From assembly GCA_964344765.1 (NCBI GenBank), contig CAYFOM010000005.1:62001-126000 (forward strand): 64,000 bases of DNA, in the 5' to 3' direction. Below, piece by piece: positions 18,318-27,355 of this stretch. The notes below the pieces were generated by a model, which was given only the letters and a program-made list of their open reading frames with translations, did not search any database and was not told where the DNA came from. A program made the translations under genes and the position numbers. This DNA is from JACNIZ01 sp964344765 (GTDB taxonomy: Bacteria > Planctomycetota > UBA1135). Positions within the stretch are counted from its first letter, which is position 1, and every line of letters begins with the position of its first letter.

Positions 18318-19196
18318 TCAGAGGGCTTCGGCCCCGGAAACAATTTCTGAGATCTCGGCCGTAATCTTGGCCTGGCGAGCGCGGTTGTAAACGCGCGTGA
18401 TTTCTTTCTTCATGTCCGCAGCAGCGTCGGTCGCGTTGGTCATAGCGAAGCGGCGCGATGCGTATTCAGAAGTAATGGACTCGAGCAACGCGTGGAAAAT
18501 GCACGTCTCGAGGTATCGAGGCACCAAGCGTCCCATTAATTCGGGGCCGCCGGGCTCGAGGATGGCTTCGGAAGAGTTCGCGTCTTCCGATGCAGGGGCG
18601 ATGGGAAGGAAGTGAGCCACTTGTGGTTGATACTTCACCATCGAGACGAAGCTGGTGAAGGCCAACTTAATCTCGGATACCTTGCCGTCACGGAAGGCGC
18701 CCACCAGCATGTTGCTGACGCTGGCCGCATCCATGAATTCCAGCTGCTCGAGGTTGAGCTGCTCAAGGTAAGACTCGACCGGGTGATCGGCGCGGTTGGC
18801 GTGATCCATCGCCTTGCGACCAATCACGTACAAGCGGTAGTCCCGACCTTGCTCTTTCAGCCCATCGATGTACTGATCCAGCTCACGCTGGATGTTCGCG
18901 TTGTAAGCACCACAAAGACCGCGGTCCGATCCCACCGACAAAATTCCGACCGGCGCATCAGGTGCGTTCGGCGAAAACAGCGGCGCGGCGTCGCCGGCTG
19001 CGGATGGCTCGGAAGCCACCGCGCCAGACAGGCCGCGCACCAGTTTTTCGATTTCTTCGGTGTAAGGCTTAGCGGCAACCGTGTGGTCTTGAAAACGACG
19101 CAGTTTCGTCGTCGCCACCATCTCCATCGCCCGGGTAATCTTTTGGATGTTCCCGACGCTGGTGATGCGTTGACGAAGGTCGCGAATGTTTGCCAC
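18318..19196 (-). CDS. atpG: ATP synthase F1 gamma subunit
   Basis: 292 residues. The N-terminal helix MANIRDLRQRITSVGNIQKI and TRAMEMVATTKLRR, and the C-terminal helix SRRFAMTNATDAAADMKKE, are the two strands of the rotor coiled coil; SDRGLCGAYN is the conserved middle motif. It couples proton flow to catalysis. It follows atpA by 20 bases. Confidence 0.97.
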   Translation of the reverse strand: MANIRDLRQRITSVGNIQKITRAMEMVATTKLRRFQDHTVAAKPYTEEIEKLVRGLSGAVASEPSAAGDAAPLFSPNAPDAPVGILSVGSDRGLCGAYNANIQRELDQYIDGLKEQGRDYRLYVIGRKAMDHANRADHPVESYLEQLNLEQLEFMDAASVSNMLVGAFRDGKVSEIKLAFTSFVSMVKYQPQVAHFLPIAPASEDANSSEAILEPGGPELMGRLVPRYLETCIFHALLESITSEYASRRFAMTNATDAAADMKKEITRVYNRARQAKITAEISEIVSGAEAL

Positions 19197-19216
19197 GGTT
19201 ACTCAGGGGCCAGTGT

Positions 19217-20788
19217 TTAGGCGAATTGAGCCTTAAAGGTCTTGCAAGCTTCACCCACTTGGTCCGCCATTTCGTCGGTCCACTTGGTGTTCCACTTGTC
19301 CAACTCAGCCATCAACTCCGGGTGAGTGGAGTTCATGAACTCGGCGAAGCCTTCGGCGAATGCCGGCACCTTGTCGGTGTCCAGGTCATCCAGCAGGCCA
19401 CTGGTACCGGCGTAGATCACGGCGATCTGCTCGGAGTTCTTCAGCGGCTTGTATTGACCCTGCTTCAGCAGTTCCACCAGACGGGCACCGCGGTTCAGAG
19501 TCTGCTGGGTTGCAGCATCGAGGTCCGAACCGAACTGAGCGAAAGCTTCCAGCTCGCGGTACTGCGCCAAGTTAATGCGCAAACCACCGGCGACCTTCTT
19601 CATGGCCGGCGTTTGCGCCGCACCACCTACTCGCGATACCGAAATACCGACGTTAACCGCCGGGCGAATACCACTGTAGAACAGGTCGGATTCGAGGAAG
19701 ATCTGGCCGTCGGTAATGGAGATCACGTTGGTCGGAATGTACGCCGAAACGTCACCTTCCTGAGTCTCCACCACGGGCAGAGAAGTAATCGACCCACCGC
19801 CTTTGCTGAACTTCTCTGGGTTCAATTCGTGCGCGTTCGCGGCTACCTTCGACGAACGCTCCAACAACCGGCTGTGCAGGTTGAAGACGTCACCAGGATA
19901 GGCTTCACGACCCGGAGGACGACGCAGCAGCAGCATCACCTGACGATAGGCGTATGCCTGCTTGGTCAAGTCATCGTAAGCAATCAAGACGTGGCCACCG
20001 GCATCACGGAAACGCTCGCCCATTGCGGTACCGGCATAAGGAGCCAGGAACTGCATGGCAGCTTCTTCCGAAGCCGAAGCGTTGACGATGATGGTGTAGT
20101 CCATCGCGCCTTCCTGCTCGAGGCGGCGCTGAACTTCCACCACGGTGGACTGCTTTTGCCCCACAGCGACGTAGATGCAAAGTACCTGATCCGGATTCTT
20201 CGGATCACCACCACCAGTATTCTTCTGGTTAATGATGGCGTCGATGATCAGAGCAGTCTTACCGGTCTGGCGGTCACCAATGATCAGTTCACGCTGACCG
20301 CGACCGACCGGGATCATGGCGTCCAAGCTCTTGATGCCGGAAAGCATCGGCTCGGACACTGGCTCGCGTTCCACTACCGACGGCGCCGTCTGTTCGATCG
20401 GACGCAGGTCTTCGTCGGTGGCGGCCAGAGCACCCTTGCCGTCGAGCGGGTTACCGAGCGCGTCGACTACGCGGCCCAGCAGGCTATCGCCGGTAGGTAC
20501 CGAAATAATGCGTCCAGTGCCCTTAACGGTGTCGCCTTCTTTTACAGAAGCAGCGTCACCCAGGAGCACACAGCCGACGTTGTCCTCTTCGAGGTTCAGG
20601 GCCATGCCCATCACACCGTTGGGGAATTCGACTAGCTCGGACATCATGCAGTCTTCCAAGCCGTACACGCGGGCGACACCGTCGCCTACCTGCAGGACCT
20701 GGCCGACCTTTTCGGTCGAGGCAGAAGCCTCAAAGCCTTCGATCTCTTTCTTGAGTACCGAGGTGACTTCGGAGGGTTGAAGTTCCAT
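19217..20788 (-). CDS. atpA: ATP synthase F1 alpha subunit
   Basis: 523 residues with P-loop GDRQTGKT and the conserved PGREAYPGDVFNLHSRLLER. Non-catalytic nucleotide-binding subunit that alternates with beta in F1. Length is normal for the family. A 45-base gap separates it from atpH. Confidence 0.98.
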   Translation of the reverse strand: MELQPSEVTSVLKKEIEGFEASASTEKVGQVLQVGDGVARVYGLEDCMMSELVEFPNGVMGMALNLEEDNVGCVLLGDAASVKEGDTVKGTGRIISVPTGDSLLGRVVDALGNPLDGKGALAATDEDLRPIEQTAPSVVEREPVSEPMLSGIKSLDAMIPVGRGQRELIIGDRQTGKTALIIDAIINQKNTGGGDPKNPDQVLCIYVAVGQKQSTVVEVQRRLEQEGAMDYTIIVNASASEEAAMQFLAPYAGTAMGERFRDAGGHVLIAYDDLTKQAYAYRQVMLLLRRPPGREAYPGDVFNLHSRLLERSSKVAANAHELNPEKFSKGGGSITSLPVVETQEGDVSAYIPTNVISITDGQIFLESDLFYSGIRPAVNVGISVSRVGGAAQTPAMKKVAGGLRINLAQYRELEAFAQFGSDLDAATQQTLNRGARLVELLKQGQYKPLKNSEQIAVIYAGTSGLLDDLDTDKVPAFAEGFAEFMNSTHPELMAELDKWNTKWTDEMADQVGEACKTFKAQFA

Positions 20789-20833
20789 GGCTATTTTTGT
20801 TGCGTGCGGAGCAGCGTTGAATGGTCAAGTGCT

Positions 20834-21391
20834 TCAGCCGATTTCGGCTGCCGCAAGGCGTTTGGTGATCTGGTCGAGACGGCCGCGAGCGGATCCGTCG
20901 TAACGAGTGCCGGCCAGGGTGACGCGCACCCCACCGAGCAATTCAGGCACCACCGAAGGCTCAAGAATGACCTCTTTGCCGGTGCCTTGGGAAAGGGATG
21001 ACTGCAAGGCAGCCAAGGCCGCATCGTCGAGCTCTTGTGCAGACTCAACGACTCCACGCACACGACCGGCAGATTCGTCCACCAGCAATTCGAATGCGGC
21101 GGGGATTTCTGCCAGAAGCGCGGTGCGCTTGCGACGCTGGAGCAGGTCCAGCAATCCATTCAGTGGGCCCTCGGCGTCGCCGCCGAGAAATTCTTGAATG
21201 GCACTAGCCTTGCGAGTTTCAGTGAGGCGTGGATCCAGCAGCAAACCGCGAAACTCGTTCTCGGCTGCCAACTGGCCCAATCGCTTCATGCCCGCATGAA
21301 CACGATCGAGCACACCTTTTTCGGTGGCGAGCTCGAACAGTGCCCGCGCGTAACGCCGCGCTGCAGGACTGGAATGCTGGGATTGAGTCAT
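20834..21391 (-). CDS. atpH: ATP synthase F1 delta subunit
   Basis: 185 residues. The N-terminal helical domain (ARRYARALFELATEKGVLDR) binds the top of F1, and the C-terminal part (LLGGVRVTLAGTRYDGSARG) binds the b subunit, together the peripheral stalk. Family length and position between atpF and atpA support the call. Confidence 0.94.
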   Translation of the reverse strand: MTQSQHSSPAARRYARALFELATEKGVLDRVHAGMKRLGQLAAENEFRGLLLDPRLTETRKASAIQEFLGGDAEGPLNGLLDLLQRRKRTALLAEIPAAFELLVDESAGRVRGVVESAQELDDAALAALQSSLSQGTGKEVILEPSVVPELLGGVRVTLAGTRYDGSARGRLDQITKRLAAAEIG

Positions 21392-21409
21392 GCCTTCGTG
21401 CCTAAATGG

Positions 21410-21952
21410 TTAATTTTTGGCGACTTCGCTTTGGAAGTCTTCGACGAGGCGTTTCTGGTCGGCTTCGTTGAATTCACGAACAATGACGCGTTCGGCTACA
21501 CCCACCGCCAAGTTGACGGCTTCTTTGCGCAGGACTTCGCGAGCACTCGCCAGCGAGTTCTCGATTTCCTGACGCGCGCGGGTGCGCTCACGCTCGGCTT
21601 CCGCTTTGGCGGCGGCCATCAATTCTTGTTCGCGCTCGGAAGCACGTGCTTTGGCTTCGGCCACCTGATTGGCGGCTTCGCGCCGAGCTGCTTCCAGGTC
21701 TTCCTGGATTGCAGCTTTCATGCGCTCGGTCTCCTCTCGCGCCGCTTCGGCTGCGCGGGCGGATTCACGAGCCGCATCTTCGCGTTCTTCCAGTGCGGCC
21801 ACGATCGGACCGAAGACCATCTTCCACATGAAGGGAAGAGACAACAGGAAGATCACCAGAGTCCAGATGAAGGAAGACTTGCCGACATCAAACATCGAGT
21901 TGATGCCGCCGGCTTCCGGATCTGCTACGACTGCTAGGAGAAGGTTGTACAT
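21410..21952 (-). CDS. atpF: ATP synthase F0 b subunit
   Basis: 180 residues. One membrane helix near residues 28-50 (FIWTLVIFLLSLPFMWKMVF) is followed by a long Ala/Glu/Arg-rich helix that forms the peripheral stalk coiled coil. A 19-residue N-terminal segment (MYNLLLAVVADPEAGGINS) precedes the helix and may be periplasmic or cleaved. Only one b gene is present, so it should act as a homodimer. Confidence 0.94.
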   Translation of the reverse strand: MYNLLLAVVADPEAGGINSMFDVGKSSFIWTLVIFLLSLPFMWKMVFGPIVAALEEREDAARESARAAEAAREETERMKAAIQEDLEAARREAANQVAEAKARASEREQELMAAAKAEAERERTRARQEIENSLASAREVLRKEAVNLAVGVAERVIVREFNEADQKRLVEDFQSEVAKN

Positions 21953-22021
21953 GAGTGGTTTCAGGAGTCGTGGATGCTGCGCTCAGCGAACCGAGCGCAG
22001 CACGACTTCCCGAACTAGGGG

Positions 22022-22267
22022 TTACTTAATGGCGAACAACAGACCCACAACAACGCCGAAGAAGGCAACACCTTCGATCAGCGCGGCGAAAATCAGCGAA
22101 GAACCGCGGATGTCACCAGTGGACTCGGGCTGCCGAGCAATTGCGTTGTTAGCATCGCCACCAATTTTGCCGATACCGTAGCCAGCGCCGATTACAGCGA
22201 GGCCGGCACCGATGGCGGCAATTGCGTGGGAAGGATCACCTGCGGCTTCAACCAGGGTGTGCAACAT
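22022..22267 (-). CDS. atpE: ATP synthase F0 c subunit (proton type)
   Basis: 81 residues, two-helix hairpin with polar loop ARQPESTGD and the ion-binding Glu in helix 2 (AALIEGVAFFG). The position that carries Gln in sodium-type c subunits is Ile here, and the Glu is followed by Gly rather than Ser/Thr, so proton coupling is expected. A family hallmark glycine-rich helix 1 is present (AIGAGLAVIGAGYGIG). Confidence 0.97.
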   Translation of the reverse strand: MLHTLVEAAGDPSHAIAAIGAGLAVIGAGYGIGKIGGDANNAIARQPESTGDIRGSSLIFAALIEGVAFFGVVVGLLFAIK

Positions 22268-22296
22268 CGTTCCGTTTGAGTTTGGGAAGTTTTTGT

Positions 22297-23118
22297 TTAG
22301 TGGTCAGGATGCAAGCTGTGACTCACGAAGATGATGGACAGCAACGTGAAGATGTATGCCTGCAAGAGGGCGACAAAGCCCTCAATGATCATGATGAACA
22401 CCGCCAAAGCGATGCTTACGGGCGTAACAGCCAGACCTACGCCGGTACCGATTTCGGATCCGAAGTAGAAGGCCAAGCCCATGAACGACAGAAGGACCAA
22501 GTGTCCACCCATCATGTTCGCCGTAAGACGAACGGTAAGAGCAATCGGCTTAATGACGAGGCCAATTACTTCAAGCGGGAAAATCAGCGGCAGCAGCCAG
22601 GCTGGAACCCCGTGCGGAACCAAGCTCGTCCAGAACTTGACCGGTCCCTGGACGATCATGCCGCCCAAAATCATCACTGCAAAGGTGATGGTGGCAAGAG
22701 CCGCGCTGACATAAACGCTGGCTGTTGCGGTCGCCCCGGCAGGAACCAGGCCGAAAGCATTCATAAACAAGATAAAGAAGAAAAGCGACAGGAAGAACGG
22801 CATGAACTTGCGGCCGTCCTTTTCTCCCATGTTCGGGTAAACCATCTCATCCCGAATCCACGTCACCCAACCGGCCAGCACCTTGCCGAGTTTGCCGCTG
22901 CCGCCGGAGACTACCGATTTCCGCACCGACCCGAAGGCCAGGAAAACCAGCACCACCGACGCAAGCTGGAACCACTGAAAGTTCCACCACTGCAAGCCAA
23001 GAAACTCACCGGAATGGTGAGCAACGATGTGGGCGTACAGAGCCTCAAACGGGTTCTGACCTTCGCCTCCTGCAGGAGAGGCGGAGACGGCAATTGCGGG
23101 GTACGAGAGCAAGCTCAC
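22297..23118 (-). CDS. atpB: ATP synthase F0 a subunit
   Basis: 273 residues with five or more membrane helices. VRLTANMMGGHLVLLS carries the essential stator arginine that separates the two proton half-channels. It has an N-terminal leader with small residues before the first helix. It follows the atpI-like gene by 12 bases and precedes atpE by 29. Confidence 0.96.
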   Translation of the reverse strand: MSLLSYPAIAVSASPAGGEGQNPFEALYAHIVAHHSGEFLGLQWWNFQWFQLASVVLVFLAFGSVRKSVVSGGSGKLGKVLAGWVTWIRDEMVYPNMGEKDGRKFMPFFLSLFFFILFMNAFGLVPAGATATASVYVSAALATITFAVMILGGMIVQGPVKFWTSLVPHGVPAWLLPLIFPLEVIGLVIKPIALTVRLTANMMGGHLVLLSFMGLAFYFGSEIGTGVGLAVTPVSIALAVFIMIIEGFVALLQAYIFTLLSIIFVSHSLHPDH

Positions 23119-23130
23119 GGTGGGAAGGAT

Positions 23131-23529
23131 TTAAGTGTCTTCGGAGGTCTGCCTGGCCCCATCGCGGCGCGAGAGGTGCAGATTCAGAAGAATGAGGGAG
23201 AGGGTTTCGCCCCAGACCAACGCGCCCAAAAAGGCGAGCATGAATGGCATGGGTGGAAAGAGAGTGGCAAAGTGAGCCAGCAGGGAAATGCCGGCCAACG
23301 CGACCAACTTGACGACAAAGCCGCCCGCCAAAACGATGGCGAACGAAACCGCCGGTTGATCGGCTCGCAGAACACGAAATCGGCGACGCAGCAGCACAGC
23401 CTCGATCACCGCGCAAATCAGCCAACCGGCCAAGCAAGCCTGACGGGTGCCGTCGGCGGGAGCCCAAAGGGCAAAGCCGATTAGGCCGAGCAGGAAACCC
23501 GTGTTGAGGACGACGATTCCGAAACTCAT
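23131..23529 (-). CDS. Four-helix membrane protein, probable ATP synthase subunit I
   Basis: 132 residues with four predicted membrane segments (about 5-22, 30-46, 58-80, 92-118) and short loops. There is no diagnostic motif, but size, topology, a lysine in the third helix (GGFVVKLVALAGISLLAHF) and position between atpZ and atpB fit the AtpI/ATP synthase I chain family, which helps assemble the c ring. The chosen ATG (MSFGIVVLN) overlaps the atpZ stop codon as ATGA; the longer frame upstream is a shadow of atpZ. Confidence 0.6.
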   Translation of the reverse strand: MSFGIVVLNTGFLLGLIGFALWAPADGTRQACLAGWLICAVIEAVLLRRRFRVLRADQPAVSFAIVLAGGFVVKLVALAGISLLAHFATLFPPMPFMLAFLGALVWGETLSLILLNLHLSRRDGARQTSEDT

Positions 23530-23852
23530 GGTTGGTGGCGATCTGAATCTGCAGCCTTGTCTTCTTCCGCAGCACGCTTTTGGCTTCGCACCCATGCATT
23601 CAACGTGTAATTCATGCGGTAGATGCCAAGACCCATGCCGAGGAAGATGCCGACCAAAAGCAGGAATGGGAAGGTCTCGGCCCAGCCGAACCAACCATCC
23701 AACTTCCAGCCCAGGTAGCCCAAACCGCCTACGGTGAACGCGAATTCAAAGCTTAAGCTCGAAAAGCGCGCCCAATCTCGCTGGCTTTGCAGGTGCTTCC
23801 GGGATCCGGAAGACCTGTCTCCAGACGGCGATTTTGGAGCCTGTTCTGACAA
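23526..23852 (-). CDS. atpZ: AtpZ/AtpI-family F-ATPase accessory protein
   Basis: 108 residues. A charged N-terminus is followed by two membrane helices, and the second contains LLVGIFLGMGLGIYRMN, the AtpZ (putative F0F1-ATPase subunit, Ca2+/Mg2+ transporter) signature; a Lys/Asp-rich tail follows. The start codon is TTG, with GGAAGAG just upstream. It opens the ATP synthase operon and overlaps the next gene by four bases. Confidence 0.82.
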   Translation of the reverse strand: MSEQAPKSPSGDRSSGSRKHLQSQRDWARFSSLSFEFAFTVGGLGYLGWKLDGWFGWAETFPFLLLVGIFLGMGLGIYRMNYTLNAWVRSQKRAAEEDKAADSDRHQP

Positions 23853-23928
23853 GTCTCTTCCGAAGGGGCGAAAGAGCGATCCCCGCTGTTTTCTTAGACA
23901 TGGTGCCTAGGTCACAGAAGGGGCCGGT

Positions 23929-23956
23929 ATTTTAGGCCCGCCGTCAATTGCATCAA
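23929..23956 (-). promoter_or_regulatory. Putative sigma-70-type promoter of the atp operon
   Basis: On the minus strand, TTGATG (23951-23956) and TAAAAT (23929-23934) are separated by 16 bases, about 75 bases before the atpZ start. The region also has to serve ndk in the other direction. The match is good but no experimental support can be seen. Confidence 0.5.
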
Positions 23957-24028
23957 CGGGAAAGTGGCGAACTTTGTGCGGGACTTTTATGCTTTCGCGC
24001 CTGATCACTTCCTTCCTAGGACCAAACA

Positions 24029-24484
24029 GTGGAAACCACACTCATTCTCTTCAAGCCAGACTCGCTGCACCGCGGCGTGGTCGGGTGCGTTCTGTCCCGT
24101 TTCGAGGACAAAGGCCTCCAGATTGTCGGCATGCGCCTGATGCAAATGACCGACGAAATTGCCGCCGAGCATTACGCAGAGCACGTCGGCAAACCGTTTT
24201 ACGCCGGTTTGGTCGGCTTCATGACCTCGTCGCCGATCATCGCCATGGCTCTGCGCGGCCCGAATGCCATCGCCGTCGCCCGTAAATTGATGGGCAAGAC
24301 CTTCGGCATCGACGCCGAAGCCGGCACGATCCGCGGCGATTTCGGCTGCTCCAAGTCTTACAATCTGGTGCACGGCTCCGATTCGCCGGAAAGCGCAGCC
24401 CGCGAGCTGGGAATTTACTTCCCGGACGGCCTCCTGGAGTGGGACACCATCCAGGCACCGTGGCTGTGGGACTCTGGTGAGTAA
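24029..24484 (+). CDS. ndk: Nucleoside diphosphate kinase
   Basis: 151 residues from a GTG start with TAGGA seven bases upstream. Standard NDK fold: TLILFKPDSLHRG at the start, and the active-site histidine in SYNLVHGSDSPESA near residue 115. It transfers the gamma phosphate between nucleoside tri- and diphosphates through phospho-histidine. It is divergent from the ATP synthase operon, a plausible energetic pairing. Confidence 0.97.
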   Translation: METTLILFKPDSLHRGVVGCVLSRFEDKGLQIVGMRLMQMTDEIAAEHYAEHVGKPFYAGLVGFMTSSPIIAMALRGPNAIAVARKLMGKTFGIDAEAGTIRGDFGCSKSYNLVHGSDSPESAARELGIYFPDGLLEWDTIQAPWLWDSGE

Positions 24485-24514
24485 CCGACCGCGCCTGGTG
24501 CTCTAAACGCAACA

Positions 24515-24555
24515 GGCATGGGCTATGCCCTTCGGGGGCCGTGTTCGCGGCCCCC
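24515..24555 (+). repeat. Two adjacent inverted repeats between ndk and the TPR lipoprotein gene
   Basis: GGCAT/ATGCC (24515-24529, 5-bp stem, 5-base loop) is followed by GGGGGCCG/CGGCCCCC (24534-24555, 8-bp stem, 6-base loop). The second is a very stable hairpin ending 17 bases before the next start codon. No T-run follows. It may end ndk transcripts, stabilise a processed end, or block the next start. Confidence 0.4.
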
Positions 24556-24572
24556 ACCCCCTACCCCCCGTC

Positions 24573-25553
24573 ATGACGTCGATTCGCCCCCTACTCGCGC
24601 TGCTTTGCTTCTTGCCGTTCCTATCGGCCTGCTCCCTTTCGCAGGAAGAACTGGACCGCATCGCCGAATACCGCCAGCGCGCCGCCCAGTACTACGACGT
24701 CAATGATTTGCCGCGTGCCGAACAACAGGCGCGTTTGGGCTTGGAGGTCGATCCGGAGAACGGCGATCTTCAACACTTGCTGGGCCGAACCCTGCTGAAG
24801 AAGGGCGACCACCGCTCGGTGCAACTGGCGCGGCAGCACTTGGAATTGGCGCACGAGGTCATTGGCGACTTCAAGACGGCCTACTCGCTGGGTGAATACA
24901 ACTTGCGCCACGCCGAATTGTTGATCGGCTCATCCGTCATCTTGGAGGCCAAGATGACCAAGCTCGGCGCCGACGAAACCGATACGCGCGCGTCCATGCA
25001 AGCCGACATTGATGACCGCCAAACGCGCGCTCTTCAACACTTGAACACCGCGTTGATACTGCTGGACGAAGCACTAGCCGAACGCAGTGAATGGGTGGAA
25101 GCCTTGCAGCACCGTGCTTCGACGTTGGCTCACTTAAAGCGTGATCAAGAATCGCTGCAAGCCATTGATCAACTGTGTGAAGTATTGAAGCGGTCGCGCG
25201 AAAGCAAGTATTCGCGCTTGGCCACGCAACAACTGGACATCGCTCAAGAAACCTTTTGGCGCGATTCGCTGCTCAAAGACATCGCATGGGAAGTTGAGGC
25301 TCGTGGCCTTGCTGCTTCCATCATGATGAACAATAAGCAGTGGGAACTGGCCGAAAACGAGCTGACCGAAATTCTGAAGTTGTCACCCAATCGTGCCAAC
25401 GAGTTTTACAACCGCGGATTGGCTCGCTACTTCCAAGGGTCGCTGCAAGGTGCAGCCAACGATATGCGTAGCTTCCTGGGCAAAACCAAGCTGTCGCCGG
25501 ACTCGGAACAGGTCGAGCGCGCGCTATCCATCCTCGGCGAATTCGAGGGTTAA
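24573..25553 (+). CDS. TPR-containing lipoprotein
   Basis: 326 residues from the ATG at 24573, which gives a lipoprotein signal (MTSIRPLLALLCFLPFLSAC, lipobox LSAC). The rest is helical with tetratricopeptide-like repeats: one around QYYDVNDLPRAEQQARLGL and one around FYNRGLARYFQGSLQGAAND, with less regular helices between. It should sit at the periplasmic face of a membrane as a protein-protein scaffold; partners are unknown. No Shine-Dalgarno is visible, and a strong hairpin lies just before the start. Confidence 0.78.
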   Translation: MTSIRPLLALLCFLPFLSACSLSQEELDRIAEYRQRAAQYYDVNDLPRAEQQARLGLEVDPENGDLQHLLGRTLLKKGDHRSVQLARQHLELAHEVIGDFKTAYSLGEYNLRHAELLIGSSVILEAKMTKLGADETDTRASMQADIDDRQTRALQHLNTALILLDEALAERSEWVEALQHRASTLAHLKRDQESLQAIDQLCEVLKRSRESKYSRLATQQLDIAQETFWRDSLLKDIAWEVEARGLAASIMMNNKQWELAENELTEILKLSPNRANEFYNRGLARYFQGSLQGAANDMRSFLGKTKLSPDSEQVERALSILGEFEG

Positions 25554-25588
25554 TCACACGGCAACCGGTCCAGCCGGCAACGGACCGG

Positions 25589-26767
25589 CTACTTATCGTC
25601 TACCGGCGGGGTGAACTGAACGCGCGGTCCGTCATCTTTGGCGGCTTGCAATGGCTCCTCAGTCGACGGTACTTGCATCACTAATTCCAACAACTGTTCG
25701 TCGCGCAATAGCTGCAAGGTTGCTTCGGAACGAAGCAGGCGCAACGCATTAAAAAGCGAGGCAAAGTCTTCGGTCAAATAGCCGTCCAAGCCGAGCACAA
25801 AATCGTTGGCGCACAAATCTGCGGCAGCCGCTGCTGAGCCGGGCTCAACATGAAGGACGCGCAGGCCAGTGCGCATCGACAGCCCGAGCTGACGCCTCAA
25901 CTTCGGTGGGATCACCGCAACTTGTACCTCCAATCCCAACCTTGGCCGTGGCTGATCCACAGGTAATGCCAGGTGCTGTTCAAAGAGGCGCAGCACTTTG
26001 TTGACCGGAATGGCAAAGCTGACGCCGTTGGAAAACTGGCGGTTCAATGCCGGCGCATTCGCCAACATCGATCCTTCCTCCGTCGGCACATCGCGTAGCG
26101 AGGACAGGGCGATGGCGATGACTTGGCCCTTACTGTTGGCAATCATTCCGCCACCGTCACCGGGATTCATTGGATTGGTAGTTTGAATCAATCCATGAGC
26201 CGGACCGATGGTTCGCCCGCGGCCCGACAGCATGCCCATCGTGAAAGTGCCGTCTAAGCCAAAGGGGTTGCCCAAGCCAAAGGTCAGCGAGCCGACCGGC
26301 ATTATTTGCGGCATCCCGAAAGCAGGCGGTTCCAATGCCAAGCCTTCGACTTCAACCAACGTCAATCCATAGGTTGGGCGTTGCGCCAATGGTTTGCCGG
26401 CGTAGCTGCGCCCGTCAAGATCGACGACTTTCACCGCGCCCTCTTCTTTGGGCCAGATGCCGGGAACCACGATGTAACAGCCGTTCTCCGTCTCGCGTAG
26501 GACCACGCCGGAAACTACATAATTCCAACCGGCTTGCCCCTTCCCGCCTTCGGCGTCGGCTTCGGATGCCGGGCTGACCTGGACCTGCACCAAACTTGGA
26601 CGCAGGCTGCGGTAAATCTGAATCAGCTCGTTTTCACAACGCCCGAGCTGACTGAAAGTCTCTTCCAGTTCCAGCGGGCCGGGCTTGAGGCCTGAATCGG
26701 GAACAGGGCAGGTATCCACCTGCCCTATTGCCACGGCCAGCCCAAGGATGAGGTTTGCCGCAATCAT
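25589..26767 (-). CDS. HtrA/DegP-like secreted protein lacking the catalytic triad
   Basis: 392 residues, N-terminal signal-like segment (MIAANLILGLAVAIGQ). The middle part follows the HtrA fold, with the oxyanion/serine loop as NPMNPGDGGGMI (family NPGNSGGPL, Ser replaced by Gly205), the His position as Ile104 in CYIVVPGIWP, and the Asp position as Gly134. A PDZ-like domain at about 285-370 (GLRVLHVEPGSAAAAADL) is intact. It is probably a non-proteolytic binding or sensing protein. It lies 12 bases after the anti-sigma gene, where algU/mucA-type operons carry an active MucD protease, so a role in sensing envelope stress is plausible. Confidence 0.72.
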   Translation of the reverse strand: MIAANLILGLAVAIGQVDTCPVPDSGLKPGPLELEETFSQLGRCENELIQIYRSLRPSLVQVQVSPASEADAEGGKGQAGWNYVVSGVVLRETENGCYIVVPGIWPKEEGAVKVVDLDGRSYAGKPLAQRPTYGLTLVEVEGLALEPPAFGMPQIMPVGSLTFGLGNPFGLDGTFTMGMLSGRGRTIGPAHGLIQTTNPMNPGDGGGMIANSKGQVIAIALSSLRDVPTEEGSMLANAPALNRQFSNGVSFAIPVNKVLRLFEQHLALPVDQPRPRLGLEVQVAVIPPKLRRQLGLSMRTGLRVLHVEPGSAAAAADLCANDFVLGLDGYLTEDFASLFNALRLLRSEATLQLLRDEQLLELVMQVPSTEEPLQAAKDDGPRVQFTPPVDDK

Positions 26768-26779
26768 TGCCGGGATGGC

Positions 26780-27355
26780 TTAGAACTTTTCTTTGTTGCC
26801 CTGCGGAGGCAGAGTCTCGACGTTGACCGCACTCTTGGATTCAGCGGCATCGTCGTTCTCGTCGTGGGCAGCGGGCACGCCTTGATCCATCTTGTGCGGG
26901 CAGAAGCGCAGCAAGTGCAGCATCTCGTCATAAGAGGCGCGACGCAGACCGGGCTCCTCAAGATCGTTGTCGAGCACAGGCGTGGTGCTGATCACCGGCT
27001 CGTCTCCGGTGCCAATGTTGTCCTTGCCTTCCGGATAGAAAACAACCGCCAGCAATAATGCGGCGGCAGACATCATCACCGGGGCAAAGTTGAAGCGGCG
27101 GAACCACGGCAAACGGTGGCGACCGGCGGCGTCAACAGCGTCAAGACGGGCATCGAGTTCGGCCCACAGGCTGACTTCGGGCTGGGCTTCCTCGCGAATT
27201 TCCTGCAGCGCCAAGCGTGCGGCCCGGAAGGCCTCAAGCTCGGCGGCACAGGGCGCACACTTAGCGATGTGCGTTTCCACTTGGGAAGCTTCAGCTACGG
27301 TCAGGTCTCCCCCCGCGTGGAGGGCTAGCAGTTCTTCAGGGAGGTTGCAGCTCAT
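26780..27355 (-). CDS. Zinc-finger anti-sigma factor with one membrane helix
   Basis: 191 residues. The N-terminal domain has the ZAS signature H-x3-C-x2-C (THIAKCAPC) that binds the partner sigma factor. One membrane helix lies near residues 91-107 (APVMMSAAALLLAVVFY), and the rest is an acidic periplasmic tail. The start overlaps the sigma factor stop (ATGA), as expected for a pair made in equal amounts. Release of the sigma factor would require cleavage or a conformational signal from the tail. Confidence 0.88.
   Translation of the reverse strand: MSCNLPEELLALHAGGDLTVAEASQVETHIAKCAPCAAELEAFRAARLALQEIREEAQPEVSLWAELDARLDAVDAAGRHRLPWFRRFNFAPVMMSAAALLLAVVFYPEGKDNIGTGDEPVISTTPVLDNDLEEPGLRRASYDEMLHLLRFCPHKMDQGVPAAHDENDDAAESKSAVNVETLPPQGNKEKF

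Noticed and set aside
19190..20635. 481-codon plus-strand frame
   Set aside because: Shadow of atpA; composition reflects the antisense of a conserved gene.
22022..22267. Sodium-type ATP synthase c subunit
   Set aside because: The helix 1 Gln and the Ser/Thr next to the Glu, needed for sodium binding, are absent.
22222..23484. 420-codon plus-strand frame
   Set aside because: Shadow of atpB and the atpI-like gene, rich in charged residues typical of antisense membrane genes.
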